A stretch of DNA of 64,000 nt from Hyparrhenia diplandra (lineage: Eukaryota > Streptophyta > Magnoliopsida > Poales > Poaceae), in contig JADLZK010005867.1 in assembly GCA_015847255.1 (NCBI GenBank), positions 90,922 to 154,921 on the forward strand. The letters are read 5' to 3'. The notes beneath the pieces are model-generated. The model had not been told where the DNA came from. It saw only the letters and a list, made by a program, of their open reading frames with translations, and did not search any database. A program made the translations under genes and the position numbers. Shown in pieces: positions 21,370 to 34,211 of the stretch (positions within the stretch are counted from its first letter, which is position 1; every line of letters begins with the position of its first letter).

Positions 21370-24300
21370 TTAGGTTAGGGAAGGTTACAACTTGTATGGG
21401 CTGCTCGGTGGTCTCTAGGCTTGGGCTTTCTTATCTCTTTTTTTAGTTCTTTTCTTTTTTTTTTTATTTTTTCTACTTTCTTCACACCGCAGTGCGTAAG
21501 TTATTCACACTCATTTAGCTGTCACCTGGTCGATTCAAAACGATGGCTCGTCACGTTTCATCATACCGCTTTAATAAATATGGATATATATATATATACG
21601 TGTGTAATTTATATTATGTTCAAAGTATCATTTTTACCTTTCATTAAAAGATTCTAAATTTCAGTGGGAACATAATTTGTCCACTTCCGACTCCTCGATT
21701 TTATTGCTCTTATGCCGCATCGAAAATTCAACAATAATTTGCCAAGGTTATTTACGGTGTGCCATCTCTTGATCTTAAGATTTAACAAGCTAACGAGAAA
21801 GCATGTATCAAAAGAGAGTTTATGAAGATAGTCGTCCACCATGTGTGGGTGTCAAGCTAATCAAACTTGACGGCTTGTATAGTGACTTCTCAAACTCACA
21901 CCCACCCGGGGAGCCGCTTCATGTGAGGAGGCCGGTGAAGGCTCCACACAAAGCCACGTTGAAGGCTCCATGCGAGAGGTCCCTTGGTGAAGCCGGAGTC
22001 TATGATGAAAGGTCTCTAACAAAGGTCGCATGTTAAATTTACGGATCCGCCACTTTGCTATCATAACACTACAAAACGGCCAGATTCAACACACGAACTG
22101 GGCCAAAAGAAAACTCCCATCGAAGGAAACATATAAGACCACAGACTTAATAAGACTACTACTTCAGGAGGCGCGCGAGAGATTCGGGCACTGCAATCCG
22201 ATTCAAAGACCATGTACCCAACCCCGTCGAATCGAGGGAGGCGTGATCCACGAGGCACCACGGATCACAGTCGCGCTTCCGCCGATCTGTCGGGCAGCGC
22301 GCGCGCCCTCAACCCATGCGGTCGGCCGATCCGGATCAATGAGACCAGCGCCCTTAATTCCCCCGACCATTTCAATCTACCAAGAGGCCGGTGGCGGGCG
22401 GCGACATCGAAAGCTTGGTCGAGGTCGGCGAGGCATGATATGCATACACTCGTAATTAGATCAGATCCGAATACAAATAGCCAAATAGCTTCGAGTTAGG
22501 GTTGGGGTGCTCGGTATCGCGCGATAAGTGAAAACGGGCGGGCGTACTGGCGGGTGCTCGTCGCCCGGCGAAGGATACTGGCCACCGGGCGTTGGGAGGC
22601 AGCGGCTGTCACCTAGTCACCACCGAGAGGGAGAGGGAGAAGGAGGGGAGCACGAGGGATGAAGAGAAGAGGGGCGAAGACGCAACCCTTGTATAAAGGC
22701 CGGCTACGAACTGGATCGGGCCAGTGCTAGCTGGAATGTAGTACTGTAGGAACCTACGTAGGAGCCACCAAAAATACTCACTACCATACATGGATTTTCT
22801 TTCTTAAAATGGGAGTATACGTGGTTTTCTCAGGTGCTACCAAGCTCTAAGAATATTAAAGTTACTATTTTAACTTTATATTACCCCTTTCATTCCATGC
22901 TTCTCCCGCTGGCCAGTGTCATTTTTGTCCAAAATGTGTTGCTAGAAGACAAAGTGATAATTATCACAATATCGTTTCTCCCGCTTTCGAAAGCAAATAA
23001 GTAGACAAAGAGTGGCCCAGGCACAAACTAGGGGCGAAGCGAAAGGTGCTCCTATCCGAGGGATAGGGTTAGCTGGTACCAGTTTTAACCAAAATATTGG
23101 TAGAAGACAAAGTGAATATTTATTGGAATATCCTCTTAGCCTGACTCTACAGTGACGTGTCCTATCTTATCTGCTTACATAAAAACCAAATCGAACATGT
23201 TTTCTCTTTCATGTTCCTCAAATTTCTAGCATGTTTTTGTTTTTAGCTCTTTTCCATCTTGTACTGTGACTCTGTTTCCTTTTTATTATTAAAAGATGTA
23301 GGGGTGCAAACCCCTCCAGCACTTATAAAAAAAAAAATTCTAGTGGTAATCGGAAGCAGTTAGGTTAAGCAAATATAGACATAAATTGTGATTGTTGTGT
23401 CAAAATGTGCGAATAAGCACGTGTGTCCACACGAGGTTGGGTGATTGTGCATCCACAGCGCAAAGACCAAGGAGTATGTATCTGTGTACAACATATGTCA
23501 AAAAAAAGCATTTGCATGTCGAATCTACACAATTAATAATGGTAAATTGACCGGGTATGCCATGTGTGTGTTCTATTGGTAGATGGATAATGTATATGTG
23601 ACACATATGTTTGCGTGCATATGCCTTGTGTATTGGAATTTTAAGGAAATGATGAAAAGTTTACTTCATTTCGTTAGAGGAGTAAATGTGATTTTTTCAT
23701 AACAATTTAACATTCACCTATAGTTGCATGCAAACGATGAAAAGTTGAAGTATTGGCATTAAAGGGAATTATGACTTCTTGTCTCAAGTCATATAATCTT
23801 TGGTGACATATAGGAATTAACTCTTGTTCTAGCCAAGTCAATGCGTAGGGGCCAAGCCAAACCACACGAGACAAAAAAAAAAAAAAAAAAGCGTGTGTGC
23901 ACTTCTCTTCAGTTGCAACCATGAGTTGAGGTGGTAGCGCCATCCACATGGTCTCTCTTTGTTACAAGAAGGTACCATTGTTCCAAACTTGCCTTGTTTG
24001 ATATCGTGCTTAATGATGCCTAGGGCACTGGTAGCTGTTCTCCACCTCTCCCTCATTCTCTTCATGCTCAAAGGGAGAGAAATGGAGATGTGGGTGGTTC
24101 CACTAGCGACTGCTACATCAATGGATTAGGTCACAAATCGTTGCTAAACATACTCTTAGTTCAAAACATGGGTTCGCCATTGATCGTCGGTGTCTTCACT
24201 TCAAATGTAGTTGTACTCACGAGGTCTTGAACGCTTTTTGTGAAGCCTCAACTTGGAAGCCCTTATTGATTCCCATAAAAACGAATCAGAATCTGACTTT

Positions 24301-25650
24301 GTTGCCTTGTTAATAGGAGTCTGCATTCTTCAAGATCAAGCACCCTCAATATCCCGTGCATGGATAAAAATGCTAACTAGCCTGACTATAAAATCATTAC
24401 TGTACTTACTTAGATCACTTTTTCTCTCCACATCTGCCACCTTTTGGGTAGGCTAAAATTTCTAATGAATTAATTATATGTTGTGTTATAGTTCGAAGCA
24501 CGACAACTTCCTTCTCTAGTTAGCATGGTCAAGACCGGTGTAAAAGAGGAAAGTAAGCATGCTCTAACTCCTCGTCATTTGCTACATCACCACAATCTTC
24601 TCAACGTTGATCACTAGTGCTGAACTGCTATTGCCAGAGAATTGACGGTGGTGAACATTTGATGGAGGTTTAGGCCGTCCCGTCCCATAGTTTAGTGGCT
24701 CCGTTTTTGGTATCTAAACCAAGACAAAATGAGACGACATTCAAACATAAACCAAATGAGACACCGCGTGATGGCACACATACCATTTCACCAACCCAAC
24801 AATTAGAGGATCCAGATCAAATTCCATAGGAGAACCAAAATGAAGGTGCATTCGCCCCCTATGTGGGTTTTGGATAATTAATAACAACCAAATTAGGGAC
24901 TAACACAATTCTCTAAGTGTATACACAGGTGTTGGTTCATTGAAATATTTGAACGATTAAATTTGGTGATTATAGCACCACTCAATTTCGATGGACGTAA
25001 GATGTTTCAACTCAAGTGGCTCACTAGATTTATATTTAAATTTGAGTTATAGAAAATGCCGCACTATCAAGAGGGACACAAATTAAGTTGATTAGTTTGG
25101 GGATAGAATGCTCAAGATCATCCTTAGTAATGCATTTGAGAGACACATTTGCACGCACGAACACTTAATCGTTTTTGCACGATGAAAAATGAACTACCAC
25201 CGGTACCGATGGAGCACCACTGATACCCCCCACGCGGCCCGAGATCAGCCGAGCCCCCGCCATACTGCTGCGTCCCCACGTCACCACGCCACCTTCAAGC
25301 AAGAGAACGCCCGCTGCCGCCATCCCAACGAGCCACGCAACCTTGCCGGCGGTTCACTGGCGGGGCGCGCGCCGACCGAGAGCTGGATAGGTGGCAGCGC
25401 TGGCTAGGGTTGGGGGCCGCCCGATCGCCTGCGTGGGGAGCACCGGGGCAAGGGGTTTCTTCGATTCGAAAGTTCCATGTTTATTATCTGCATGTCCGTC
25501 ATCTACGCATCTCACACCAAAAGCAACTATTAAAAGTAGGGTTTCTTCGAGGAGCTCATCGGCGAGGGTCGGGGGCGGCAGCGTCGCCTGGTGGTCGGTG
25601 GCTGCTGGAGTCGGTGAAGCCATGGCACGCCCCGCATGGCGCTAGTTACA
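21370..25650. other. Long gene-poor interval
   Basis: The interval is AT-rich with local GC-rich patches (22180-22720, 25230-25430). There is an (AT)n tract at about 21580, A-runs at 23328 and 23872-23890, and a GGGTGCAAACCCCTCC palindrome at about 23302. I could not recognise any protein or define transposon ends here; the degenerate texture suggests old repeats. Confidence 0.4.
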
Positions 25651-25942
25651 AGATGAAACCTTTGTGCGCGCTCCGCGTATAGTTCAGTTCAGACAAGTCT
25701 TGTTGATCGATTCTGCTGGAACTGGAAGTATCTAGTCTTTTCTTGTCTTTCTCATTTGTCTTGAGTTTTTGCTTGGATTTCAAAGTTTTATTAAGAGACC
25801 GTACTTAAAAAAATTTTATTCGTGAACGAAGGCTCGTTTTTCATCATTAATTAAGAAGGTAGTAGAATCAAATTAATCTGTGGTTTTAAAAAAAAAACCG
25901 TTGCAACAATTCGGTAGAAGGAATCAGACGTGGCAGCCAAGT
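25651..25942. repeat. Direct repeat A, upstream of the MYB gene
   Basis: About 292 bases from AGATGAAACC to GGCAGCCAAG recur at 26315-26949. Shared words include GACAAGTCTTGTT, GGAAGTATCTA, TTGAGTTTTTGCTTGGATT, AGAAGGTAGTA and GACGTGGCAGCCAAG. Confidence 0.8.
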
Positions 25943-25944
25943 CC

Positions 25945-26302
25945 TAAAAACACGTGCATGTTCGATGGAGTTGTCTTCTTCCTCGACCTCCTCACAGGAG
26001 ATATATGCGCGTGCTTCGCTGCAAGAGCTAATAGCCTCCATGCATGTATATCTGGTTCTCGCAATGGACACATGCGCATTTGCCGGCCAAATCAAGTCCT
26101 GCTCGATCACGCGCAAAACGTGCCGTTCCGATCGATCCATATATCCGTGCTAGCTGTCCAAAGAGCCGAGAGCCCCAAGCAAAGTGATGTTAACGTGTGC
26201 GTGCGCGCTGCATCACTTTGAATAACCGGAGTCCGTGCCGTGTACTGACGAAACTTTCCTTTTTAATTCGTATGCAGGCTTGTCAATATCCAAAAGAAAC
26301 GT
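25945..26302. repeat. Dispersed repeat block B, second copy
   Basis: This is a diverged duplicate of 7015-7375 and lies between the two A repeats, giving an A-B-A' order upstream of the MYB gene. It contains a CACGTG core at about 25951. Confidence 0.8.
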
Positions 26303-26314
26303 ACGTTACGTACG

Positions 26315-26949
26315 AGATGAAACCAAAGTGCTACCGCGTATAGGTCAAATCGACAAGTCTTGTTCATTCTGCCTAGCTGGAACCGGAAGTATCTATAGTC
26401 CTTGCTTGTCTAGTCTCTCTTTTTCTTGAGTTTTTGCTTGGATTCCAAAGTTTCAAGAGACGGACGGTACTTAATGTCCTGTTTGGTTCCCGGGAACTAG
26501 CGACTAGAGACTAAATGTTAGTCTCACTTGGAAGCCTATTTCACAAAGCAGACTCCATCATAGAGTTTAAGACCAATTATTATCTCGGGTGTTGTAGACT
26601 TGGAGTCTTGATTTTTTTTTTTTCATAAATACACTGCCACATCAGCGCCACATCATCAAAATGCGATAAATATGAAGATAATAAATAAGCTAACACTCTA
26701 TCGCAGAGTCTGCACTTTGTGAATGTCTTTAAGTAAACATGGGTACTGAAAGAGAGACTAATATCTAGTCCACTGGTCCCTCAAGGACTAATGGTCATGT
26801 CTAGTACCTGTTCTCAAGAATGTAAACACCCCCATGTCTTTTTTTTTTTTCCTCTCCAACGAGCCAAGAAGGTAGTACGTAGAATCAAATCTCTGCTTAA
26901 ACTACCGTTGCAACAATTCCGTACAAGGAATCCGACGTGGCAGCCAAGG
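26315..26949. repeat. Direct repeat A', split by a MITE-like insertion
   Basis: This is the second copy of repeat A. It is about 340 bases longer because of an insertion at about 26476-26815; without that insertion its length agrees with the first copy. It ends about 580 bases before the MYB start codon. Confidence 0.75.
26476..26815. mobile_element. MITE-like insertion in repeat A'
   Basis: The left part reads GTCCTGTTTGGTTCCCGGGA then GACTAAATGTTAGTCTCA. The right part carries the inverted counterpart GAGAGACTAATATCTAGTC and GGACTAATGG. Inverted ends plus absence from the sister repeat copy mark an insertion. The exact edges and the target duplication could not be fixed. Confidence 0.55.
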
Positions 26950-27532
26950 TCTATCCAACCGGGCCCACCGCCCTAGTGTGGTACCCTACCTTCCCGAACA
27001 GGAAAGGGCCAGCGTGGCCCTACTCTACCCGCACATGTTCCTTTCCCCACGGGCCACGACTCCACGAGGGAGCCGAGGTCACGTCTCGCTCCGACGCAAC
27101 GCGGCCCGGGCACTTGCCCCAGCGCGGCGCGCCGGCCTCATGAAGCGGCGCCAAGGCCACTCCACCAAGCCTTGCCACTTCCATGCAACTGCCGACTGCC
27201 AACCAACCAACACCTACGCCGCTACGCGCTCGCCGATCGATCTCCTCGCCCCACCCGGCCTAAATATTAGGCAGACGCAGTCGGCACAGGGGCATTTCAG
27301 CTCGTGGTCAATCTGCCGGCCGCCGATCCGTGTATGTACGGGACTGAGCAAGAGCTAGCTGTCCGTCCCAGCAACTCCAGATGGATCCTGCTGCCTCTCT
27401 TCTTCTTGCGTATTATATATACCTGGACCTGCTTTTGTGGACGACGATCGATCACGTTCCCGTCCATCTGATAGCTGCTGGTTTTGGAGAGGGAGGGATT
27501 ATTCGAGAGCAGGGTCGTCGTCGTCGTCGTCC

Positions 27533-29260
27533 ATGGACAGCAGCGGGGGCAACAACAACAACAACAACGAGCAGATGCCAGGGAAGAAGGCCAGGAAGCC
27601 CTACACCATCACCAAGCCTCGGGAGCGGTGGAGCGTCGAGGAGCACGGCCGATTCGTCGACGCGCTGCTCATGTGAGTTGTGAGAGGCAGACTGTTTCAG
27701 AAGCTTCTCTCTGAATACTTCCGTTGTCGTTTTTTTTTTCAGTGGCGAGCAGGAAATGACACTTTTGTCGTTTTTGTTTTTCTTCAGGTTTGGTCGCGAC
27801 TGGAAGAAAATTGAGGAGCATGTCGGCACCAAGACAACCATCCAGGTATCGAATCATGAGTCCCTGACTTCTTAAACAAAGATTCAAAGATACATGTGCA
27901 TTTGGGGATTCATTGTATCTCGTCCAAGAGCTGAGACTCTGAACACAATGCGCGCTGCAGATACGGAGCCATGCCCAGAAGTACTTCCTCAAGGTCCAGA
28001 AGCTCGGGCTGGCGGCCGGCCTGCCGCCGATGTACCCGAGGCGCCACTTGGCCATGCAGCAGCAGGATCAGCAGCAGAGCACGGTGGCCGGTACCAGCGC
28101 GCCCGCGGCCTCCATGCCATTGCTGCACGGCTCGTGCGCGCCGGTCGCCATGCCAGGTCTGTCGAGTCCGACGCCGTCGCTCACGGCTCCATCGGATGGA
28201 ACAGCCCCGGCGTCCTTCCTGCAGCCAGCACCGGCAAGTGCCTTTTACTCCAGCCTGCATTTGTTTTTCAGAATGGTGTTGTCACGTTACTGAATCCTGA
28301 ATGGCGTTCTCGATCTCACGTTGCTTCTGATTCTGAACATTTTTGCAGAGATGCACGGCTTGGAGTGGGCAGGGCCTTCAGCTTCAGCGACGGCAGTACG
28401 GGTGAACACCGACGCGCAGAGCAGGAGTGCACCACTCGCCATCACCGGTAATTTTGTCTCACGATCGACGAATCTACTTCTACAGTCCTGCAGTGAAAAA
28501 GAAATAACCTGTTCCTTCCCATTCAGGTGGCAGTCGGTTCATTGGGGCCTCCAGCCTGAGCAGCACCAGCATGGATTGGGCTGGCAGCAGCAGCAGCGCA
28601 AGTGAATCGCCAGCGATTGGTGTCGTGCAGGATGAACAACAGATCGAGCTTCCATTATCACCCGGTACGTACAGTACCAACTCCGTTTCGCGAACTAAAC
28701 TAGAACTGGTGAATGAAACAACATGATCGCTTCAGAAATAGTAACCAGAAGCTGGATCCTTTTTTTCTGCAGAGGATCTGCCGTTTGCACAGGTGTACAG
28801 GTTCGTCGGCGACATGTTCGACCCCAACACGGCGATCCCGATCGAAACCCATCTCCAGAAACTGAAGGAACTGGACGAGATGACCGTGAAGACAGTGAGT
28901 AGCTCAGTACTGAATCCCTTTCTCGCTTCCTCTCCCGTTGCCGTTGGTGAGCTAAAGCTAAACCAAAATCATCTCCTGCAGATCTTGCTGGTTCTGAAAA
29001 ACGTCGAGGACAACCTGTCAGGTCCTCAGTTTGAGCCCGTGGTAAGATCTAAAGAAGCGCCCCCCTCTTGGTAGCTGATAGCCTGATAGCTCTGCATCAG
29101 CTGAAGCTGCCTGATAGCTTTGCATCAGCTGAAGCTGCGTTTACCTCTGCGTGGCCACTGGCCTCGTAGCTAATTCTTTCGACTCTGTTTGCTGTGGTTT
29201 CAACAGAGAAGGTTGCTGTCGACGTATGATCCGACAAGAGGCTTGTCTGGCCAATTGTAG
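27533..29260 (+). CDS. REVEILLE-type (RVE6/RVE8 class) SHAQKYF MYB-related transcription factor
   Basis: Eight exons: 27533-27672, 27788-27845, 27961-28237, 28349-28447, 28527-28664, 28773-28894, 28982-29041 and 29207-29260. All have GT-AG borders and the frame is uninterrupted to TAG at 29258-29260. The single MYB repeat starts KPYTITKPRERWSVEEH and continues FGRDWKKIEEHVGTKTTIQ into RSHAQKYFLKVQK, the SHAQKYF signature of CCA1/LHY/RVE proteins. A Gln/Ser/Pro-rich middle is followed by the C-terminal block VYRFVGDMFDP and HLQKLKELDEMTVKT typical of the LCL (RVE3/4/6/8) group rather than CCA1/LHY. Such proteins bind evening elements (AAATATCT) and set clock phase. An in-frame ATG at 27437 would add 32 residues (DRSRSRPSDSC and following); the 27533 start gives a family-like N-terminus. 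The upstream region carries the A-B-A' repeats. Intact, in contrast to its neighbours. Confidence 0.9.
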
Positions 29261-30360
29261 AGAGCATACAGCAACTGGAGACGGCAGCCTGCCAAGATGG
29301 AGCTGCAACTAACACAAAAAGACGGACGTTCAGGTGCCGCACGAATGACAGGAACAGAGTCTGAAACGCAAATACGGAGTAGATGGCTAGACATACAGTA
29401 GAAGGTCTTAACAATTCTTTTGGTAATCTGCTGTCTATAAAAAGCACTTAAATTTGACCATGTATCGATTTTTTTTAAAAAATACCATGTATCGATCGTT
29501 AAGGAGTTGAGTAGTACTGTAGTACACATTCTTGTAGCGTCCCCTCTTTGTAAACTTACGAATTGTTTGTCAGGCACATGATCCGTGTCTGGTTCTCTGA
29601 ATTTGTTTGGCAACGAGGAGGATCCACGTACGTCTGAACTGAAGATCGATGTGCTAGAACAAGAATGTATTAATTTGCGCATGCATATTTCCCACGCCAA
29701 ACTTTGTTCGGCGAGATTGATCCATGTGGTACAGCCGCGTTCAACATGTGCCGTATCGCTCGATCACGAATTACGCACGCACGCACGCGGCAGGTTTTTG
29801 CCTGCTGGAGTGCTGCTGGCGTAGTACTTGTACAGTAACTTGTTCAGGTGTGTGCCTGCTGGCCTCTGCTGGTTGCAGCAGAAAAAGGCATATGTTGTCG
29901 CTTCCCCGCCCGGTTCAGGTCAGCATCAGCCGCGTTCGGCGCGGATTGGATGCCTGATCTGGTACGGTACAGTAATCTGGCCTAATTAAGGTAGGAAATG
30001 AAATTTAAGAATACACACACACAGTAGTGTATTGATTAATTACACTCGGCTTTGTATATACGACTGGTATACAATATACTACATGGTGGTACATACGCCG
30101 ATCGAGCGTGACTGACACACACACACCGTCTCACTCACTTTATTTCCGTACAACATAGGACTAGAACGTCACGTACAGCGGCACTCGTATACATACGTAG
30201 TATCTACGTACGCTTACAGCTGCCTGCTTGCACTTTTATTTAGGAAGAGTGTGTGCATGATGTAAGCTATTGCTGGCAGATACGTACGGAGTACTACGTA
30301 GAGGTAGCATCGTAAGAGTACAAGTACGTGTCGCGTTGTTTCGGTCGATCGATCGTCGCT
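29261..30360. other. Intergenic, convergent between the MYB and glycine-rich genes
   Basis: This holds the 3' flanks of both genes. A short direct repeat of the phrase GATAGCT(C/T)TGCATCAGCTGAAGCTGC lies just upstream in the last MYB intron (about 29080-29140). No further gene is seen. Confidence 0.5.
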
Positions 30361-30859
30361 TCACTTCCACTTCCTGAACTTGCCACCGCCGAACATGCCA
30401 CCCTTGTGCTTGCCGCCGTAGCTGCCGTGGTGGCCGCCACCATGGCCGTGGCTGCTGTGGTACGACCCCGTGTGTCCTGATGATGATGACGAGCCACGCA
30501 ACGCAGTTTCACATAAGAACGAAACCCGGCCGAAGAAATGTCACCAAACAATTAAACGGCTAAGGTAGTCATGTAGAATTCAGCGTACCGTAGTGCGTCG
30601 AGTGCGCGGGGTAGGCGGCGGGCGGGTAGCCGCCGTACTGCGCAGGAGGAGGGTACGCGCCGCCGTGCGCCGGAGGAGGGTACCCGTGGCCGCCGTAGCC
30701 TTGGCCGTATCCATGCCCATGGCCGCCACCGCCATAGCCACCACCGTGCCCGTGGCCGCTGCCGCCACCGCCGTGGACGAGGTTGGACACGAAGCCCTTC
30801 ACGCCGCCGTTGTGGCCGCCGTGCATGTCGTGCCCTCCGCCCATGTTGCTCTCGTGCAC
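30361..30859 (-). CDS. Glycine-rich protein, GRP A3-like
   Basis: Two exons on the minus strand: 30589-30859 and 30361-30476, joined across a GT-AG intron (frame Y-G-H at the junction). The roughly 128-residue product opens MHESNMGGGHDMHGG and has a Gly/His/Tyr-rich middle (repeats of GHGHGGGYGG type). It then has three proline blocks (GYPPPAHGG, AYPPPAQYGG, GYPPAAYP) and ends with the basic GGMFGGGKFRKWK. This Gly-rich plus XYPP plus basic C-terminus layout matches small grass proteins annotated glycine-rich protein A3. There is no clear signal peptide. The molecular role is unknown; XYPP-repeat proteins are often stress-induced. The start is the first ATG, with a TATAAAT box about 100 bases upstream. 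Confidence 0.85.
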
Positions 30860-30958
30860 GATCGAGTTACGCTCTAGCTATGGTACTAGTGATGGATGGA
30901 TCGATCGGAGGATGCCGGTGTGCTAGCTGCAGTGGTGTGGCGCGCTGCACCGGCCGGA

Positions 30959-30965
30959 ATTTATA
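30959..30965 (-). promoter_or_regulatory. TATA box of the glycine-rich protein gene
   Basis: TATAAAT on the minus strand, about 100 bases upstream of the start codon and about 280 bases from the LINE target site. Confidence 0.6.
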
Positions 30966-31242
30966 GCGCCTCCCGCCACCTTTCGAGGTGTGCCGAATCC
31001 GCACACGTACGTTACCACCTCATGCAATATTCTTCGAGGAGCTTCAGATGAGGCTGATAAGGCCGTCGTGTATATTGGATTCCAATTCTCTTGCCCAAAT
31101 GCAAAGGACCGGCCGGCGAGATGCTACTTGACATATACATTTCACGGTTAACATTCCACGGCCTCAAAGCCGCACATCTGGCACGTCTCACCCCCGTGCA
31201 TACTTGAAGTTTTTATCGTCCCCCTCCACTTTTTCACATGTC

Positions 31243-31258
31243 ATATTGCGTTTGTCCT
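31243..31258. repeat. 16-bp target-site duplication, left copy of the LINE
   Basis: ATATTGCGTTTGTCCT here is identical to 34212-34227 after the poly(A) tail. Confidence 0.92.
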
Positions 31259-34211
31259 CTCCGTCAACACTTAAGAGGATGGGCTAAACATGTTAGTGGG
31301 TTGTATAAAAGGGAAAGGCAACTCTTCTAAATAAATTGGATGAGCTAGAAATTACCTTGCTAAATGACACTGAAAGAGATTTAAAGCATGTTCTAAGTGA
31401 AAGATTAGCTGAACTTCTTAGAGAAGAGGAACTCAAGTGGTACCAAAGGGCTAAGGTGAAACATCTTTTAGTGATGCAAATACTAAGTATTATCACCTTT
31501 TAGCCAATGGTAGACACAGGAAGACTCGAATCTTTCAACTTGAGGATGGTAATAATATTATAGCTGGTGATGCTCAACTTAAAGAGCATATTACTAGTTA
31601 TTATAAAACCCTGTTCGGTCCTTCTGAAGAATTGTTATTTTCTTTAGACGAATCTCAGACGGCCGGCATACCCCAAGTGTCGGATATGGAGAATGATTCC
31701 TTGACTGAGCCTTTCACTCAAGAGGAAGTCAGAGCAGCAATCTTTCAAATGGAACATAATAAAGCTCCTGGGCCGGATTTGGGACCTGATTAAGGAAGAT
31801 TTGATGGCTTTGTTCAATGATTTTCATCAAGGAACTTTACATCTTAATCGCCTTAATTTTGGTAATATAATTCTGTTACCCAAAAAGAAGGATGCGAGAG
31901 TTGTTCAACAATATAGACCTATCTGTTTTGTTGAATGTATCTTCCAAAATCTTCACTAAAGTGGCAACAAACCGATTATCTACCATTGCCCAAAAATTAA
32001 TTAATTAGACCAACTCGGGACTGCCTTTCTACCGGGAAGAAACATCATGGAAGGGGTTGTTATTTTATATGAGACAATCCATGAATTGCATACCAAGAAG
32101 CAAGACGGAGTGATTTTTAAAATTGACTTTGAGAAAGCTTATGATAAAGTTAACTGGAAATTTTTACAACAAACCTTAAGAATGAAGGGTTTCTCCGAAA
32201 AGTGGTGTGATTGGATAAAAAAATTTACTCACGGGGGTAATGTAAATATTAAGATTAATGACCAACTAGGCAAATATTTTCAAACTAAAAAAGGCCTTAG
32301 GCAAGGTGACCCCATGTCTCCAATACTATTTAATATAGTAGTAGACATGTTGGCTATACTAATTGCAAGAGCTAAGGAAGCGGGGACAAGGTAGAAGGGG
32401 TAATCCCGCATTTGATTCAAGATGGTCTGTCCATCCTCCAGTATGCGGATGACACGGTAATTTTTATGAGCCATGACGTTGAAAAGGCGGTTAACATGAA
32501 ATTGTTATTAAGCACTTTTGAGCAACTATCGGTTTAAAAATAAACTTTCATAAAAGCGAGATCTTTTGCTTTGGACAAGGCTAAGGATCATGAGGTATTT
32601 TATTCACGCAGTTATTTGGGTGCGCTATTGGAAAGTACCCCTTTAGATATCTGGGCTTACCTATGCACTTTAAAAAATTGTCCAATAAGAATTGGAAATT
32701 TATAGAAGAAAGGATTGAGAAGCGACTTAGTGGTTGGAAAGGTAAGCTGTTGACGGTAGGGGGCCGTCTAGTTCTTATAAACTCGGTGCTTTCAAGCTTA
32801 CCGATGTTTATGATGTCCTTTTGAAGTGCCAAAAGGGGTACTAGAGAAAATTGAGTGCTTTAGATCTCGTTTTCGTTGGCAAAACGATCAACATAAGAGA
32901 AAATACAGATTGGTCAAATGGGATGTTATACGCCAAAGAAGGATCAAGGTGGGTTAGGTATCCTAAATTTAGAAACCCAAAACAAATGTTTGCTTAGCAA
33001 ATGGCTATTCAAATTATTAAATGAAGATGGGATGTGGCAAGAATTATTAAGGAATAAGTATATTAAAAGCAAGACATTAGGGAGTTGTGAGAAGAAACCA
33101 TCAGACTCACACTTCTGGAAGAGCTCAATGAATGTTAAAGATATCTTCTTCAAGTTTGGTCATTTTAAGGTCAAAGATGGGTCTCAAACACGTTTTTGGA
33201 TTGATACTTGGCTGTGCAATAAACCACTCAAAAAGATAAGTTCCCGGGTTTGTTTAATATTGTAAGAAGAAAACAAGATACGATAGCTAACATACTAAAT
33301 TCCCCGTACTAAATATTTCCTTTAGGAGAAACCTAGTGGGGGTAAATTTATCAAATTGGTTACGCATTGTTTCATCCTTACAACAAATAAACTTAATCCA
33401 GAACGAGATGTCTTTGTATGGGATCCGAAAGCCTCGGGAACTTTTACTGAGTCAAGTCTATGTATGTTGCTTTAATTAACAATGGGGTGAGAGTGTCACA
33501 AGATATTTGGAAGACAAAATTACCAATGAAAATTAAAATTTTTATGTGGTATATCAAAAAAGGTGTTGTTTTAACTAAGGATAACTTTGGCTAGGAGAAA
33601 TTGGAATGGAGATAAACAATGTTCTCTCCGCCATCTTCCTAAAAACAATTCAACACCTATTTTTTGATTGTTTTTATGCCAAATTTTTGTGGCGCTCGTA
33701 CATTTACTTTTTGGATTGACGCCTTCGACAAATATAAATGTTTTGTTCCATGTTTGGTCTAAAAAGGGGAGCAAAAAATACAACACATTGTTATTAACGG
33801 CGACAAGATCCGCACTCATGTGGGCAATTTGGCTAACAAGGAATGAAGTAGTTTTTGACAAATGCAAACCAAAATCTCTTTTGGTGATCTATCGTTCGAG
33901 GAACCCATTGGCTACGACGGTGGGCAAGCTTGTAGCGGAATGAAGATCTTCGGGATCAATTAATCTCCGCAAAGACAGCACCTAGAAGTGTCGGCGCTTT
34001 TCTTTCTTCGGCTCCGGTGGGTGGTCATCCGTCGAGAGACATGTCGGTTATGTTTAGTCAAAGACTTTTATTTCCTTGTTTCCTTAGTAAAGGAGTGTGG
34101 GTGGAAGTTGTATCCAAACAAAATTGAAATTTGATTTCAACTCAGTAATAATTGGCCCGATTCTATCCACGGATAGATGAAGCCAGATTTTTTATCCTTT
34201 ATCTAAAAAAA
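31259..34211 (+). mobile_element. 5'-truncated non-LTR retrotransposon (LINE)
   Basis: The element is flanked by an exact 16-bp duplication ATATTGCGTTTGTCCT (31243-31258 and 34212-34227) and ends in an A-run. It begins in the linker before reverse transcriptase (LSERLAELLREEELKWYQRA), so ORF1 and the endonuclease are missing. Domains in order: EEVRAAIFQMEHNKAPGPD at about 31720-31780; the RT palm with FKIDFEKAYDKVNW (about 32115-32160) and GLRQGDPMSPILFNIVVD (about 32295-32350); the catalytic YADDT at about 32440-32460; and the C-terminal zf-RVT region (KVKDGSQTRFWIDTW, about 33170-33215). Frameshifts and stops interrupt it (for example near 31785, 31930, 32390 and 32535), so it cannot move. 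The duplication is perfect, so the insertion is not very old. Confidence 0.92.

Noticed and set aside
25651..26949. Reading the A-B-A' array as a miniature LTR (TRIM) element
   Set aside because: No primer-binding site after the first A, no TG..CA ends and no flanking duplication seen; kept only as a possibility in the findings.
28030..28293. Alternative frames inside the MYB gene
   Set aside because: They cross splice sites of a complete eight-exon model that explains the conserved protein.
30593..30877. Plus-strand frame opposite the glycine-rich gene
   Set aside because: Val/Ala-rich antisense shadow of a glycine-rich repeat region.
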